Of a stretch of 64,000 nucleotides of DNA, positions 11,877 through 25,191 are shown in pieces. The notes under the pieces are model-generated. The model was not told the origin of the DNA. It saw only the letters and a list, made by a program, of their open reading frames with translations, and did no database searches. Both the position numbers and the translations under genes were made by a program. The DNA comes from Cryptomeria japonica (Eukaryota > Streptophyta > Pinopsida > Cupressales > Cupressaceae). How positions within the stretch are numbered: position 1 is the stretch's first letter; the number at the start of each line of letters is the position of its first letter. The stretch covers positions 505,966,442 to 506,030,441 of the forward strand of contig NC_081410.1 of the NCBI RefSeq assembly GCF_030272615.1, given 5' to 3'.

Positions 11877-13871
11877 CTAAGACCCATCATGGATTTGTGG
11901 CACAGGTTGTCCTCCTCTTTTTAGCAATTCTTCATATAATCTCTTGTACTGATCTCTTTCTTTGATCACTTTGACCAATTGTGCTTTATTGAATTTTGAA
12001 ATATCAATACCCATATCAACAGTAACAATGAGATATACTTCACCAACTTTCAATTTCATCATGTGACCAAAGGCTTTATCCACATCAATGATTTTTGGCC
12101 TCTTATTTGGAGTGTAAAGAGCCCATAAAAGAAAAGACTCTTCATTCTAGTCAAATCTAGAGCCGACATACACATCATTTACCCCCTGAACATCCAATTT
12201 AAAATCCTTATTCTCAGAATGTAACATGCTATCAAAAATAAATGATGCACTCATGTCCCATCCTGGAAAGATGATGATGCCTACTTCACTAAGAAGTTGT
12301 CTTCCCCTTTGAGGGGTTATAGTGTTCAATTCTAAACCGATTTCTTCCTTTAGTTTCCCCAACAATTCTGATTCTTTTTTAGGGGTTACATTTGAGATAG
12401 ATTCTCTCAGTTTTTTCCCTTTGAAATTATATAAAAAAGATTTAAATTCTTTTGACTTAATAAAAACATCATCAGACACAAAGGCATAATACTCATCATA
12501 TCTTGCATCGCTATGGATGTTCAACCTGGCAACAACTTGCTCTTGCAAGTCTGGCTCTTCTGGTGTGTTTGGTGCTTGATGCCTAGATACCACCTCAACT
12601 TCTTCGGACTCGCCTTCACTCTCTTCTTCTTCAGTTTCCATTTCTTGCAATCTCTTTTTCTTTTCTTCCAATTTCTTGTTTAATTCATCAATGGTCGTTT
12701 GGTCCTCTTCCTCCTCCATGTTTCTAAACATGTCCTCTGCTTCCAAGTAAACATGAAGATAATCTCCCAAATTTTGACTTTTCTTGCAATTGTGAATATA
12801 TCCCTCAGGGTCATAATTGACCCTAGCAGCATATTTGAACAAATTGTATTCTTCAATCAGTTTCCTATCAATGGCTTCATAAGCCTTTATTGATACAATG
12901 GTAAAATCCCCAAAACTAAGAGTCCCAGGCAGGAAAGTCTGCTTATGCATACCTCCAAAATGTTTGGCATTTGAAAGACTTAATTGTCTCACAATCTCTA
13001 GATAAGCAGTTTTGTCTGGTACAAGTTTTGGCAACAGATATGGGGTTCCTTCGAAAGGGTTAATCATGAAGCAAGTAAAATCCTTGTGAACAAACCAATT
13101 GCCCCAGTTGTGATTTACAATACCTCTTTCATAAAAATCAACAGGTCTAAGAAATCTGTTAACTTCAGTGGAAATAGATCCTTCACATGGGACACCATAC
13201 ATCTGGTATAATGACTTTACTATTAGCTCTTTAAACTTGATGTAGTTTGATTTCACATATCGTGAATCCCAAACTGATGTCCACATTTGTATGGGTTGTT
13301 CTTTACCTGCTTTTTCCACTGTGTTCAATTTTAAATTCATTGGCCACATACCCCTAAATCTTCCATAAAATAAAATCAAATGCATTAACAACAAGTAAAA
13401 CTTGAAAGTGGGCTCCCTATTATCTCTGAGGTTCAAGAAACCTTCATGTAATTTTTCTACAAGATGAGTAGCACAATCAAAGGGTCTTGGCTCATACATC
13501 TGTACATTTGTTGCTAACACCAGTAGCCCAATATTAGCTACATCAGGGACCTCTATACCTCCAACCCGTCCGCATGACATATAGGTGTACTGTAAGTAGT
13601 GTCTGAAAATGTCCATGTTGAATGGGGGACCATCCTCTTCGGTTAGAATGCCCTTCTCAACCCTTTGGAAAGCTAAGTTCCACCCTTTATAAGTAGTATC
13701 CATTTTAACAAATTCCTTCTCTAGTTCTTCAAACGACAAGGGTACATCAGGGTTAGGGTCTAAGCTAAAAACTTCATCTATGGTGCCACGACTAAATTTG
13801 ATAAACATTTTGCCATTTGGAAACTTGTGAGGCCCTACCCCGACCCATCCTATCTTTTCAGTGATTTTCAT
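11877..13871 (-). pseudogene. Family U copy 2: 574-codon open frame plus read-on segment
   Basis: This is the best preserved long frame in the window: 574 codons from the ATG at 13869-13871 to a TAG near 12147. It continues in the same frame for about 80 codons to 11877. Features in order: LVEKLHEGF (about residue 138), QMWTSVWD, FLRPVDF, NHNWGNWF (about 13090-13120), FEGTPYLLP (about 13020-13058) followed by EIVRQL, an acidic/coiled segment (TEEEESEGESEEVEV) near residue 440, and TPQRGRQLLSEVGIII..GWD near residue 525. The same motifs in the same order occur at 60980-64000. It has no homology I can name and no signal peptide or membrane span. The read-on part corresponds to the coiled region of the other copy, so the TAG is probably secondary. 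Confidence 0.65.
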
Positions 13872-16618
13872 GTTGGAACTATTATGGATGCTTTATTTTT
13901 ATGCATTATGGATATAGAACTTTATATGATCCCACGAAATTGATAACATTGGTATATTGATGCTTCATTTATATGCATTATGGGTATAGAATTTTATATG
14001 ATTCTAGAATAGGATAACATTGAGATGATGTATTTCATAATTTGATTTACAGGACTTTATTATGATGATAGGAATATGTTTGCATATCTTATGAATGGAT
14101 TTAAATTATGGGGATTATGATGAATTGCTTATGTGAATTGCTTTGATATGTGGCAAATTGTATTGTATAATGTCAATTCTATGCAGAGTGATTGAATTGT
14201 ATTCTTGATTACGTGATTAATATTATATGAAGATATTGGAAAGTACTAATGTTTAAATTGAGATGCGTAGGAAATTATCCATGTGACCATGGAAATATTA
14301 TGGAGAATCAAGCTTAGTCCTATGTACGTTCGTAAAACCAGGGGTTGTCTATTTGGAGAGATAACACCCCGTATGTATTGTATTTTATTCATAAACGTAA
14401 AATATTGCATGAGTGTAAATTGTATTTATTTAATTGTTTAAATCATCTAAGGGACAATTGCCATGTGTGTATTTGTGATGTGGAATTATTTTGTAGTGTC
14501 ACTTGACACCTATGTTGTATGTTGTGTTGGCAATTGTCATGTCACCTTTTTGGAAATATTCATTTTGTTTAATTGTTATATTTCCTAATTATCCTTGAAG
14601 GTATCAAGAAACCTAGGATAGTGAGCCACAAGGAGGGTCAACTTAGAGTTGACCCGTAGGTTAACTTTAGGTGGACTTTCTAAGGGTTAAATCAACTCCT
14701 ATAGTCAGTTTTAGAGCATTTTTATTAGGCCTCATGGGGTACCTATGGGTGAAGGCCAAATTTGGCCACGTGTCTTTCCCATAGGGCTTGTTTAACCACC
14801 CAAAAAAGTGGTTTTCCTTAGATGGACGAATTCCATCTATAGGAGTGCCATCCTTGGTTAGATAACCTTCTTGATAGGTGTAATTCCTTTTCCCCATTTC
14901 ATTCCTCTTCTAGAGGTGCCTTGGTTAGGGAGTGTGTAAGACCTAGGGAAGACCAACCAATGGGAGTCCCTCACTCTATCCAAGAGGTTGGAAGGAGTGA
15001 AAGAAGCCTTCTTAGACTAGAGATTGAAGCTTAGTGAGCTAATCACCCACTCTCCATTTTTGGAGATTTTGGACAATTTTTGAAGGAAAACCAGTTTGAG
15101 AATAGCAAAAAATTTTTTGGCTAAGTGTTGCAGAAAAGTTTTGTGGATTGGGCTGCTCTTCTCCAAGCTCTCCCTAGTATACCCTTGGCAGATTCAAGGT
15201 TGGAGTTTCTTCTTATTTGTTTATTTGAAAATCTGTTGGTAGAATGCTTGAATGGAAACATTGTATTTTTTATTTGTATTGTATCGTGAAAGCTTTATGT
15301 GATTCTTTCCTATTTGTTGTTTATGCATTTGTTGTGTTTTGGGAGTATCCAAGACCATCTTACTCTTGGGAGGACATAATGGTCTTGGGGGTGGAAGGCG
15401 TTTGACAACCTTAGGGTGAGAGACTCTCATTATGAGAGTGATCTCAAGGGTTTGTCCATGTGACCCTTGCTGCATATTTGTGTTATTTCATTTGGGGGTC
15501 ATAAGGGGAGAAAATATGGCAAGTATGCCTTTTGGGGGTCATAAGGATATGGGGGTTAAGATGAGTTTTGTTGTGTTTTCTTGGATGCCATGAGTTGGCT
15601 GTGAGTTACTATCTAGTAGAATCTCCTCTAGGGTACTTGGTCCACTTCCACCCTAGTAAAACATCACATTATGTGATGAAGTTTCAGCTTGGGAAGGGAT
15701 TGTGTTTGTTATGTATTCCCCTTTGCTTGTTAGTGTTTGCTTGAGTGTAACCCATCTAGGACTTGGTTCTCCAAGCTCGGGGGTGGCTTCTAGTAAGCCT
15801 AGGCTAGGAGGTGAGCACCCCATGGTCACAACCCTATATTTTAAATGCAGGTTGCTTGGAAAGGAAAGCTAGAAGTTGCATCTTAGTTGCAGAAAGAAAG
15901 AAATAATTTTGTAATTTTTGTAATTATTTTGGAAGGATAGAAAAGTGTTATTTAATTTAAGTCCTCATCTATTAGGGATGAGAGACTAGTTGGGTATTTC
16001 ACCCATTTGTAAAAGTGACATATTGTCTTCAGATTTTTCTTATAAACAATGCATTTTTTTTTCTTAGTCAAAATTGCAATTCATGGATAAATGTATAATA
16101 GAGGAATAAAAGTTTCTGCATTCTTTTTTTGTAAGTTTTTGAGTGTTTTCTGGAGTGAAATATGCTATTGTCATTTATTTATATATATATAAAAAAAAGA
16201 TGCAGGAAGTATAAAGGTAGTAATAGGGAGTAGTAAAGCAGAAATGTTAGTAAAATAAAAAATAAAAATAAAAATTAATTACTTAGTTCCAGTTATTTAT
16301 TCATTCCAAATACAAAATATGGTTAGATAGATTTAATAGTCTATCTCTAAAGTTATTGTAAATGATTTCTAGGCTTATGGAGTTGTTGTTCTAACTTTTA
16401 GATTCTGTCATTTTTCCTCTTTAGTATTGCAGAAAAATGAACCTAGATGTAATAATGTTTATTGAAGAAATGAACTATATGAAAAAAAAATTACATGTTG
16501 TGTATTGTATATATTATCATTACTCTTAATGCTGCATATTAAAATAAATCATACCTAAGAAATGAAACATATAACCATTGAAATGTTGTCATTATTTTAT
16601 CAATTCCTGCAAGCTTAA

Positions 16619-16620
<2 letters not shown>
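13872..16620. other. Non-coding, with small direct repeats; possible 5' flank of family U copy 2
   Basis: No gene recognised in about 2.7 kb. Visible structure: a ~73-bp imperfect tandem duplication (13886 and 13959, each containing TATGCATTATGG.TATAGAA), a perfect GGGTCAAC/GTTGACCC hairpin near 14635-14655, and TTTTGGGGGTCATAAGG repeated at about 15491 and 15530. Sequence at 14580-15990 has the feel of LTR or leader DNA, but I found no second copy in the window, so its identity is open. Confidence 0.4.

Positions 16621-16621
<1 letters not shown>

Positions 16622-16653
<32 letters not shown>
16622..16653. repeat. (TA)n microsatellite
   Basis: A pure alternating TA tract within AT-rich sequence, followed by an A-rich tract (16660-16700). 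Confidence 0.9.
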
Positions 16654-16658
<5 letters not shown>

Positions 16659-16729
16659 ATCAAAAAAAAATAAAAATAAATAAATAAATAATAAACAAAA
16701 AGGGGAGAGGCATTCCCGTCGGTGTCGAA

Positions 16730-16865
16730 CCACTGTGTGTAAACACAGTGGATGGCTCGCGGGTCGAGCCACCGTGTTTACACACAATGGGTGGCGTGGG
16801 AGGTGCCGCCACTATGCTTACACACAGTGGACGGCATCGGCCGCCACTGTGTGTACGCACAGTGG
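16730..16865. repeat. Four spaced 22-bp palindromes (CCACTGTGT...ACACAGTGG)
   Basis: Four near-identical imperfect palindromes lie at 16730-16751, 16769-16790, 16809-16830 and 16844-16865. Start spacing is 39, 40 and 35 bp. The arms are CCACTGTGT and ACACAGTGG. Copies 2 and 3 carry the reverse-complement form of the centre seen in copy 1. The spacers are GC-rich (GGCTCGCGGGTCGAGCC is itself palindromic), unlike the AT-rich surroundings. Confidence 0.85.
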
Positions 16866-16970
16866 CGTCCGGGGGAGCCCTTCCTTCGGCCTTTGCCTAT
16901 CCATTCGATCGCCACCATGCCATGCATAACACACAATATACACACACACAAAATAAAATAAAATATAACA

Positions 16971-17143
16971 AACCCTAACCCATTTCGGGTTAGGGCAGAA
17001 TTAAACAAAGAAAGAAAGGAAAGAAATGGATGCTTGATAAATAAAAAAATGCAACCCTAACCCAATTTCGAGTTAGGGTTAGCAATTAGATAACCAAGAA
17101 TAATAAAAATGCAACCCTAGCCCATATTCGGGTTAGGGTTTGC
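16971..17143. repeat. Three hairpins with telomere-like arms (AACCCTAACCC/GGGTTAGGG)
   Basis: Three inverted repeats at 16971-16996, 17053-17080 and 17110-17143, each with an AACCCTA(A/G)CCC arm, a short loop (ATTTC, AATTTCG, ATATTC) and a GGGTTAGGGTT arm. The arms resemble the plant telomere unit but are separated by ordinary AT-rich sequence, so this is not an interstitial telomere array. Confidence 0.8.
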
Positions 17144-17851
17144 ATGTAATAGATAATGGGAGGGAATTTGAATTAACTTTTTAAATTATAACTTAAAATT
17201 TAGGGTTATTTAAAAGTTGCATTATAAATGGGCATAGTTGATATTTTTTTTATATATACATGTATAAATAGGTTAAAATATAAAAGTGTTAACCCAAATT
17301 GTTTATATGTATATAATTTCATATATACAATTAATTATACATATTTGAGGTTAAGTAGAAGACTTATTTAAATTTATTTTATTAAATTTTATATAGTTAT
17401 CTTATCGCATTATTGACGTAAAATTTATCAAGGAATTTTTAATAGGGATATTTCTTAGATAAATTTTGTATTTAATTAAATATGCATCAAGTGGAGATTA
17501 ATTTGGGAAAAAATTGTAAACAAGAATTATTAATTAATTTTAAATAGCATTATCATTATTTGATCGGGAATGATTTAAATGCATTTGAGATATCTAAATA
17601 TCTCTCGACTTTAATTAGCGGCAAACTAAATTAGGTTGATTAGATTAACTAATTAGATTGCGATGACCCTCTGAGGGAATAATTAGTCTTCATTAGTTAT
17701 TGTTGCTTTATTGAGTGTGTGAAGAGATGCTTTATTGAGTGTGTTAATTAATCCAACTTTCTTTTTAATGTAGATTATTTTGTGAGCTTATGTTGTTCAA
17801 AAAAAAATTCGTTCTGTTTTTTTTTAGCCCAAAAGTTTGGGCACGACAAAA
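17144..17851. other. AT-rich, nothing recognised
   Basis: No coding frame, repeat family or RNA gene that I can support. A short duplication (GCTTTATTGAGTGTGT) lies at about 17703 and 17729. Confidence 0.6.
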
Positions 17852-18283
17852 CTAAATGCATCTCTTCACAGAATTGTAAATTTTGACCAAGACTTCCATC
17901 AATTTGATATTTATGAAAACATTTGGAACAACTAGTTTACCTAAGTTGGTTGTCCACTGGTTACAAATTGGCACTTCTCTGTCCTTTCTCATAAAGTGAA
18001 ACAAGAAGAGTTCATAATCTCTCACCTTTGTCCACACATCTCCAACCCCTTTAAACCTGTCCTCAATCTAGTCTTTTTTGGGCAAATGTTGTTTTGACCT
18101 CCTTGATTTTGGGCCTGGGTACTGCAATTGATCAATGATATCTTGATTCAGTTTTTGTGCAAGAGGGACTTCCGTTGTTTTGGATTTTTTAGACATGGAT
18201 TCAAAGCCCTTAGCACTCATCTTTCTTCCTGATGAACTTGCAACCTCCATGATGCGTGATGAATTGTGAGCAATAATTCTCAC
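17852..18283 (-). pseudogene. Unknown ORF fragment, Ser/Lys-rich N-terminus
   Basis: One minus-strand frame runs from 18283 to 17852, interrupted by a single TAG near 18068. The first half is basic and serine-rich (MSKKSKTTEV, KSRRSKQHLPKK). The second half contains WTKVRDYELFLFHFMRKDRE and is more globular. It resembles the style of family U N-termini but I cannot align it to any copy here. It abuts the dispersed repeat that starts near 18400 and is probably a mobile-element remnant. Confidence 0.3.
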
Positions 18284-18399
18284 CTTGTGTGTTTTTTACT
18301 AAGATGCAACCCGCATTTGGTTGTTAATTTTCCTCGTGTGAGCCATCAATCTACTCAATTGCACGCATTAAATACAGGCTACTTTGGTTTGAGTTTTGA

Positions 18400-19272
18400 A
18401 TCGTATCTTTAATGGCTCATCGGTATATGCTTTCCCAATGAGTTACTCCCTTGGTGCCATCGACAATATTTCATTCCTTAAGTCACTTTGTTTTTTATCG
18501 GTGTGTGTATTCCCAAGCCCTCCATTGGGTATCGGCATAACCTTGAACAACCTCTGTCGATAGTTACTTTTTCTCCAATGAATCTCCTACTCTATTATTT
18601 CCATCGGGCATTGAGATAGCTTGAAATGTTACACCCCGATCTCTTTAAGTTGTACCGATGACTAAGGCTTCTCTTCCTATCGGTGTAAGTTTACCGATAG
18701 CCTTATCGGCTATTGGCAAGACAACAATTCACATGTTCCGATAGTGAAAGTCACGCCGATGATACTTTAGTAATGACTCGGTCGGTGTATATCCTCCCGA
18801 TGTGTCTATCAGGTATCGAGATAACTCCTATCCCCTTTTAGTGATATTTAATCACTTCTTGATGACCTTTAGCTTTTCTAGGGTGCTTTCTTCATGGTAG
18901 GCTACACTGATGGTTTGATTTTCTTATAAAATGTGCTCCCCTTAATGAAATACACATGTTTATGATTTTTTACATTTAAACTGAACAAAATCTCACACAA
19001 GCTCAACCTCTAAGATATCACATAGATCTTGCTTCTTTGTCTAAATTTGTCAAAGTGAAAGCCTTATCTTTACTCAGTGTCGCCCCCCAATTGCCTGGTT
19101 GATGGTCGACTCACTAGAGACAGATCACATATGGATGGGAATTGATGTTGTAGGATTACTCCTACACATAAAATTTCAGCAGTAACTATTCTCATGATAA
19201 AAATACTTGTTTAAAACAATAAGCAAATAGTATCTCAATAGCATAAATAATTTGAAAAATTATGTGCTAACA
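18400..19272 (+). repeat. TCGGTA-rich dispersed repeat, copy 1
   Basis: The left part is packed with TATCGGT.T/TACCGATAG motifs in both orientations (18420-18830), for example a GTAAGTTTACCGATAG hairpin near 18685-18705. The right part (about 19060-19272) is homologous, in the same orientation, to 32575-32842: both carry CACATATGGATGG-like, ACACATAAAA and CAGTAACTATTCT segments and end ...TTGAAAAATTATGTGCTAACA. The element type is unknown. Confidence 0.65.
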
Positions 19273-21002
19273 GAAGCTCTGCTAAGTATATTGGGTTTTT
19301 CTCTCTTCATCTGCTTTTATTTCCTCCTTTTGTGGGTTTTTAACGAACAACTAGACTTTTGTCTCTTTGTCCCAATATTCCATTCTCTTCTGCATCATTG
19401 CATCTTCATCTACTCCGAACTTTTCTTGCATTGTCTAACTTTACTTGCTTTTGTTACCATTTCATCCATTTTGCATAGTTCCAAACTTTCGGGGTTCATA
19501 CTTCTCTTTCTCATCCCAACCTTTGGTCTTTCTCTACTCCCAATTTTCACAAGCCTTTTCTCCTCTTCCATTTTCCCTTTTGTGGACTTTCAGAGGTCAT
19601 CCAAACTTCTTCCTATCCTTCTCTGCAGCCCTGCAATCTTCAATAACCTTTACTTTGCAGACTTGTGGAGTTCTAATGGACTTCTTCCATTTCTCTTCCA
19701 CTTTTAGACATCCATACTCTCTTTTTGCTTAAGTAAAATGGAGAACTAAATAGTACTAATATTAATAAGCTACATACTCATCATGAGTAATGAGAAATAA
19801 ACAAGCTTGTCAAGCTTGAAATCAATGTGTAAGGCTAACTGAGCCATTTTGTCAAAAGTTGTCAAATAGTCCTATTCAGTTCCTGATTGTTCAAATAATG
19901 TAAATGCACCCATGGAAGGGTAATAAAGGTTTAATATGTTGTTTTGAGTCCATTCTAAGGTGTTCAAAGTATCTAAGTAATGTTTAGTGGTCATTCATGT
20001 CAAAAGACAAAAGTTGTCAAGATGTCACTAAAAAGTTGTAATGCAACAATGCATAAAATGTTGTCAAATTGTACATTTCGTTCTTAGGGGCAATTGGAAT
20101 AGTTATAAAACCATGAGAGGCTATAAAATCCATCACTTATTCAGATTAAGTGTGTGTGACAGAGTTGGAGGAAATTCTTGTAAGGCTAGATCAAATAAAG
20201 CCTTTGACTGTCATTTAATTCTACAGGGTTGTGACAGTTACAGGGTTGTATATCAATTTGAAAGTAAAACTTCCATGTAATTGTTTATTGGATAAATAAG
20301 AAGGAAGTTTATTTCTATAAAGTATGTATTGGAAAATGTTTTTGATGAAGATTCAATGAGAAAATTGATATTTTGTTCAATACTTTTAATTGTTGTTTAT
20401 GACAGTCATGATTATTAGCTGCTTTAGATGTTTTTGCTAATAAGATTTGGATTGAATCCGACCCCTAATAACCTATTTGAGGTTGTAGAATGAAGAGTTA
20501 TATTTAATTCAAGACAGGTTTGAATGTCATCCATGGATTATAAAGAAAGTTCTAATGGTTTTTGTCAAAACTGTCATAAAACCCTTGTTGACAGGGTTGC
20601 AACAAAAGAATTGATTATAACTCTTAATGTAACCACTCAAGTTTCTTCATATTTTGGATTCTAATGGTCAATTCAATTCTCTTTCATATGAAGTTGTTTT
20701 CATGTTGACTTCTTCATAAATTAATCATTCCTAAGTTGATTCTATTAGATGACACAATAAAAAGGTTTCTCTTTTTTTAAAACTCAAATATCTTTCATCA
20801 ACTTGCCAAAATCAACTTTTTTTTTAGCCAAGAAAACTATCTAAATAAAATAGTCTTCATAATTGAAGAGAGTCTAAGTTTAAGTAACATTTCAACTTCT
20901 ATATAGCTAGTTCTAAGAAGACTTTCGTACTTGCGATATCCTTTTGCGTAGTTTGAGAAGGTTATGCACCGAAATTTTGATAGCCCGATTTGTTTGCGTG
21001 TG
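19273..21002. other. No recognised gene; CT-rich then AT-rich
   Basis: 19273-19710 is C/T-rich and gives hydrophobic open frames of poor codon character, which I reject as genes. 19720-20870 is AT-rich, with scattered GTTGTCAA words at 19857, 19996 and 20061 but no array. Sequence just upstream of 21003 does not match the corresponding place in CACTA-2, so the shared part of the two elements starts at TGTGAAGAAAGACC. Confidence 0.5.
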
Positions 21003-21012
21003 AAGAAAGACC

Positions 21013-24000
21013 ATGTCAGAAAATATCAGCGAAGAACAAAATAAGGAGACAATTGCTAGATTGTGGTTTAACTTGAAAAGAAAAGGTGATGGAAAATGTT
21101 ATTGTCCCTGCAAAATTTGTAAGGGCTTAAAGACTAGAAGACTTCTAATCAAAACAACTAAGAAACATTGTAGGCAACATAGTCACATTGAAGGGGGACA
21201 TGATTATCATCCATTGGTAAGTTGTTCATTATATCGTTTTAACAATTTATATACATAAGAAATCACTTCATGATGAGATCATGATCATGGTTTATTTATG
21301 TTGATCACTTTTATATAGGTCGAGCTCCCCAGGGCACATAATATGGACCAACACAACCCAAAGAATATGTTTTTCGAAGTGGAGGAACATGGAGGTGTGA
21401 ATATCGAAGGTGAAGATAATGATCCCATGGAAGATGACGATCATGCGCCAAAAAACACAATTGAAGATGATGGTACTACAAATACATTGATCCATTACAC
21501 ATTTAGTACTGGCGCAGCCGATCATGATGATCAAGATGACTTTCATGTTGTTCATGATTTACTTGTACTTGAGAAGCCATACGAGCCCCTTTATGAAGGC
21601 TCCCAAACAAATCTTCTTTCAGTTGTATTGTTGTTGGTAAACTTCAAGTTTATGAATGGTTTATCCAACGTAACAATCTCGCGTATGTTAAGGTATGTCG
21701 TATATGTCATTATAGTTAATAAAGGGCGAATCATGTATCATTAATATTTTGTAGATTGATAGGTGAGTTTTTGTTACCACCATCAAATATTCTACCTCGC
21801 TCATACTGAGAATTATCTTCCATTCTGAAAGATATTGGAATGGAATATCAAGCAATAGATGCTTGTCCCAATGATCATATTATATATCATAAACAACATA
21901 AATTTGCAACAAAATGCCCTGAATGTCATATCAGTAGATATCAAACAGATCAAATAACAAAAAAGGTTCCTCGCAAGGTTCTTCGTTGTATTCCCATTAT
22001 TCCACGTATGCAACGATTATTCAAGTGCACCAGCTTGACACAATTTATGGATTACCATGCACGCAATATAAGTCGAGATGACATTATTTGAATGCCCGCG
22101 GATGGTTCAATATTTGTGGACATAGAGGAAAAGTGGCCACACTTTAAAGAAGAACCTCGTAATCTCAAGCTTTCATTGGCAGCGGATGGTGTCAATCTAT
22201 TTGGAGAGATGAGATTGTTTCCTCAGTGTGGCCAGTTTTTGTTATCAACAATAACATTCCTCCATGGATGTCAATAAAGAGGGAGCACATAATGTTGGTG
22301 ATGGTTGTTCCAGGTATTTTATCATTTAATAGTCATCTACATTAAATTATAAATATTGCAGTAAAATGGTCATAATAATTATGTAATGTTTTTGTTCATT
22401 CAACTAGGTAAGTACCAAGTTAAAGATATGAATGTATATATTGACCCTCTTATAGATGAGTTGTTGGAGTTATGGAATGGTGTCACTATGTATGACGTCT
22501 CTAGACCAATAGGACAAAGACAATTTCAATTCCATGCAATGCTTGTATGGACAATACATGATGCACCAGGGCTAACACATTTTTGTGGTATGTTACAGTG
22601 TTCAAGTTGCGCATTATAATTATAATTATAAAAATTAACATATTTAATCCAATTATACATTATCTTGTAGGTCTTCAAACAAAGGGAAAATTTGCATGTC
22701 CAGTTTGTGGTCCAAAGATAAAATCCCGCCATTCAAAAAGTTTAGGAAAGCGGGTGTTTGATGAGTATAGGCACTTCCTCCACATAAATCATAAGTATCA
22801 AAATACTGAAAAATATATTTTCAATGGGAAAGAAGAGACTACATCAAAGCCACGAAGAATGACACCTTGCCTATGGAAGTTGGAATATAATAGAATTAAT
22901 CGTCAAGGTAATGTCATTCCATCTAATGGTTTATGTTTGGAATTTGTATTTTTCTATTGTGTTTTGTTTACCAATGATGTAATTGATGATCGTGAAGGTT
23001 GTCAAGGCATTAATGACCACCTTCCAAAGGGGCTAAAAAGTTATCCGAGACAATTTAGTAGGTTTCCCTACTACGAGAAGCTACAAATTGTGCATTTGTT
23101 TGATACTATGCATATTGGAAAGAATATAACAAAGGCATTATGGAAAATATTGGAGGGAAGGCGTGACAAAGAAAAAATTGTCAAAATTTATAGTGACATT
23201 CAGGAATCCAATCATGCAATGAAAAATATCATTAAATCAAATAGCAATGGAGGCCAGATTAATATAAGTGCCCTTCCTTGGTTATTAACGGACCAACAAA
23301 GCAATGCTATAAAAGAAGTCATACGAAAAATTTGATTTCCCACAGGATTTGCTGTGAACATAAACAATCTTGTATCAAAGAAAAGTGAATTTGGGCCAGG
23401 GATGAAAACACATGATTATCATACCTTCATTAAGGTAATTCATGTTCTTGTGTATTTACTAAATATTCGTATACTACACATGTACTTTTTATTGTATTAT
23501 GTTAGAAAACAATGAAAAGATCATTTGATAATTGTTGCAGTACGTTCTACCTCTATCTCTCCTAAACAACTTTGACAATAATGTCAAGCAAGTCATATAT
23601 GATCTTGGAAAATGCATGAGGTAAGTAGTGATCTTTGTTTAATTTGTTGTATAGATAATATATTTGCGATTTGTTTTACTTGTTATATAATATATTGTAT
23701 ATTATTTTGTAAAGTCTCATTTATATATTTTTGCATCTTGAATCTCTTCTAGGTGGTTGTCATCTAAGGAAATCCATAAAGAAGATATAAATATTGGAAG
23801 AGAAAAATTCCTCATTTAATGTGTGAAATGCAAAAGTGTCTACCTTCAACTTTTTTCAATGCACAAGAACACTACCTCATACACCAAGTTGAGGAGATTG
23901 AATTGTGTGGACTTGTACACACTAGGTCAATGTGGATGGTTGAGAGGCACTGAAATTTTTGAAGGCTTTGGTTCGACAAAGAGCACATCCTGAGGGTTCT

Positions 24001-25044
24001 ATGGTGGAGGGATATATGGTATACTAGACTATGGTGTAAATTATCTTCCTAAGTTTGCAATAGAGATCCACGTAGATCGCGTTTGGAATCCCAACCCCAT
24101 TAACAAATTCAAAGGGGAGTACTTGATGGGGAAAGGTAGATTGAGGAAAGTGAGAGGTAATTATAAGATGTTATTGTAGCTAATTAATTCTTAATCTTCT
24201 AAATAAATTGGTTGTAAGTCGTCTATTAATTATTTGTACAGTTGGTCAAGAGTGGGATACACTACATTTATATATTGCAAACAATCTTGATTGGATAACG
24301 GTGTGGATTGAACAATGTCAACATTCTGGTCACACATTAACATGAGAAGGTGTGGCTTCATTGGTTAAAGAAGCTCATCATAATGGAGATTCCAATGTTA
24401 CGCAAGGGGAAATTGATTTAGCATATGGTTTAAGAGATAAACAGGTACGTATAATTTATTAATCATCTGCATGTTTATCAACTCACGATGCAATAATTTT
24501 AACATGTTAGACATATTGTAGGTCAAACACCACAAGGCTATGTGTTGCAATGGTCATAAATTTTGCATCAAAAAGTTGGATGACACGAAGAAAACTTGTG
24601 ATTTTGGGATAACTGCAGTCTTTGAGGTGACCAATATTTCATCTAGAAATGACATACATCCTCAAGAGTCTCAAAATCGATACTATGGCATTTTGGATGA
24701 TATACTTGAGTGACTTTAATTCCTTCAAATTAGTTCTGTTCGTCGTCAAATGGTATAGGGTACGACTAAATAAAAATGATCCTGATAGAACTATTATTGA
24801 ACATGATAATGGATTTACAATGGTTAATACAAGGTTGTTTGAGCCAATTGGGGATGATCCCTATGTTCTTCCAAGCCAATGTGAGCAGGTATTTTACTCA
24901 GAGGTTCCACATAAACCAGGTTGGTCATTTGTTGTTAGACATGATCCAAGAGGAAGGTTGATAAAGTATAATGAGATGGAAGAAGAAGATACTGAAGAAG
25001 TAGAAGAAGAAGAAGAAGAAGAAGAAGAAGAAGAAGAAGAAGAA

Positions 25045-25083
<39 letters not shown>

Positions 25084-25115
25084 ACTGATGGTGATGGTGA
25101 TGTTGATGGTGATGG

Positions 25116-25146
<31 letters not shown>

Positions 25147-25160
25147 GATGGTGATGGTGA

Positions 25161-25191
<31 letters not shown>

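Noticed and set aside
16735-17008. Overlapping frames over the palindrome cluster (His/Thr/Gly-rich)
   Set aside because: Open on both strands because the sequence is palindromic. No protein character.
16971-17143. Interstitial telomere array
   Set aside because: Only three separated inverted pairs, not head-to-tail telomere units.
19252-19732. Hydrophobic 151-residue frame resembling a membrane protein
   Set aside because: The region is C/T-rich, which gives Leu/Phe/Ser by composition. There is no topology pattern or homology, and an overlapping frame is similarly open.
23320-23350. Intron ending TTTCCCACAG to explain the TGA before FPTGFA in CACTA-1
   Set aside because: The acceptor looks good but no GT donor precedes it between the readable codons, and the residues on both sides fit the family without a gap.
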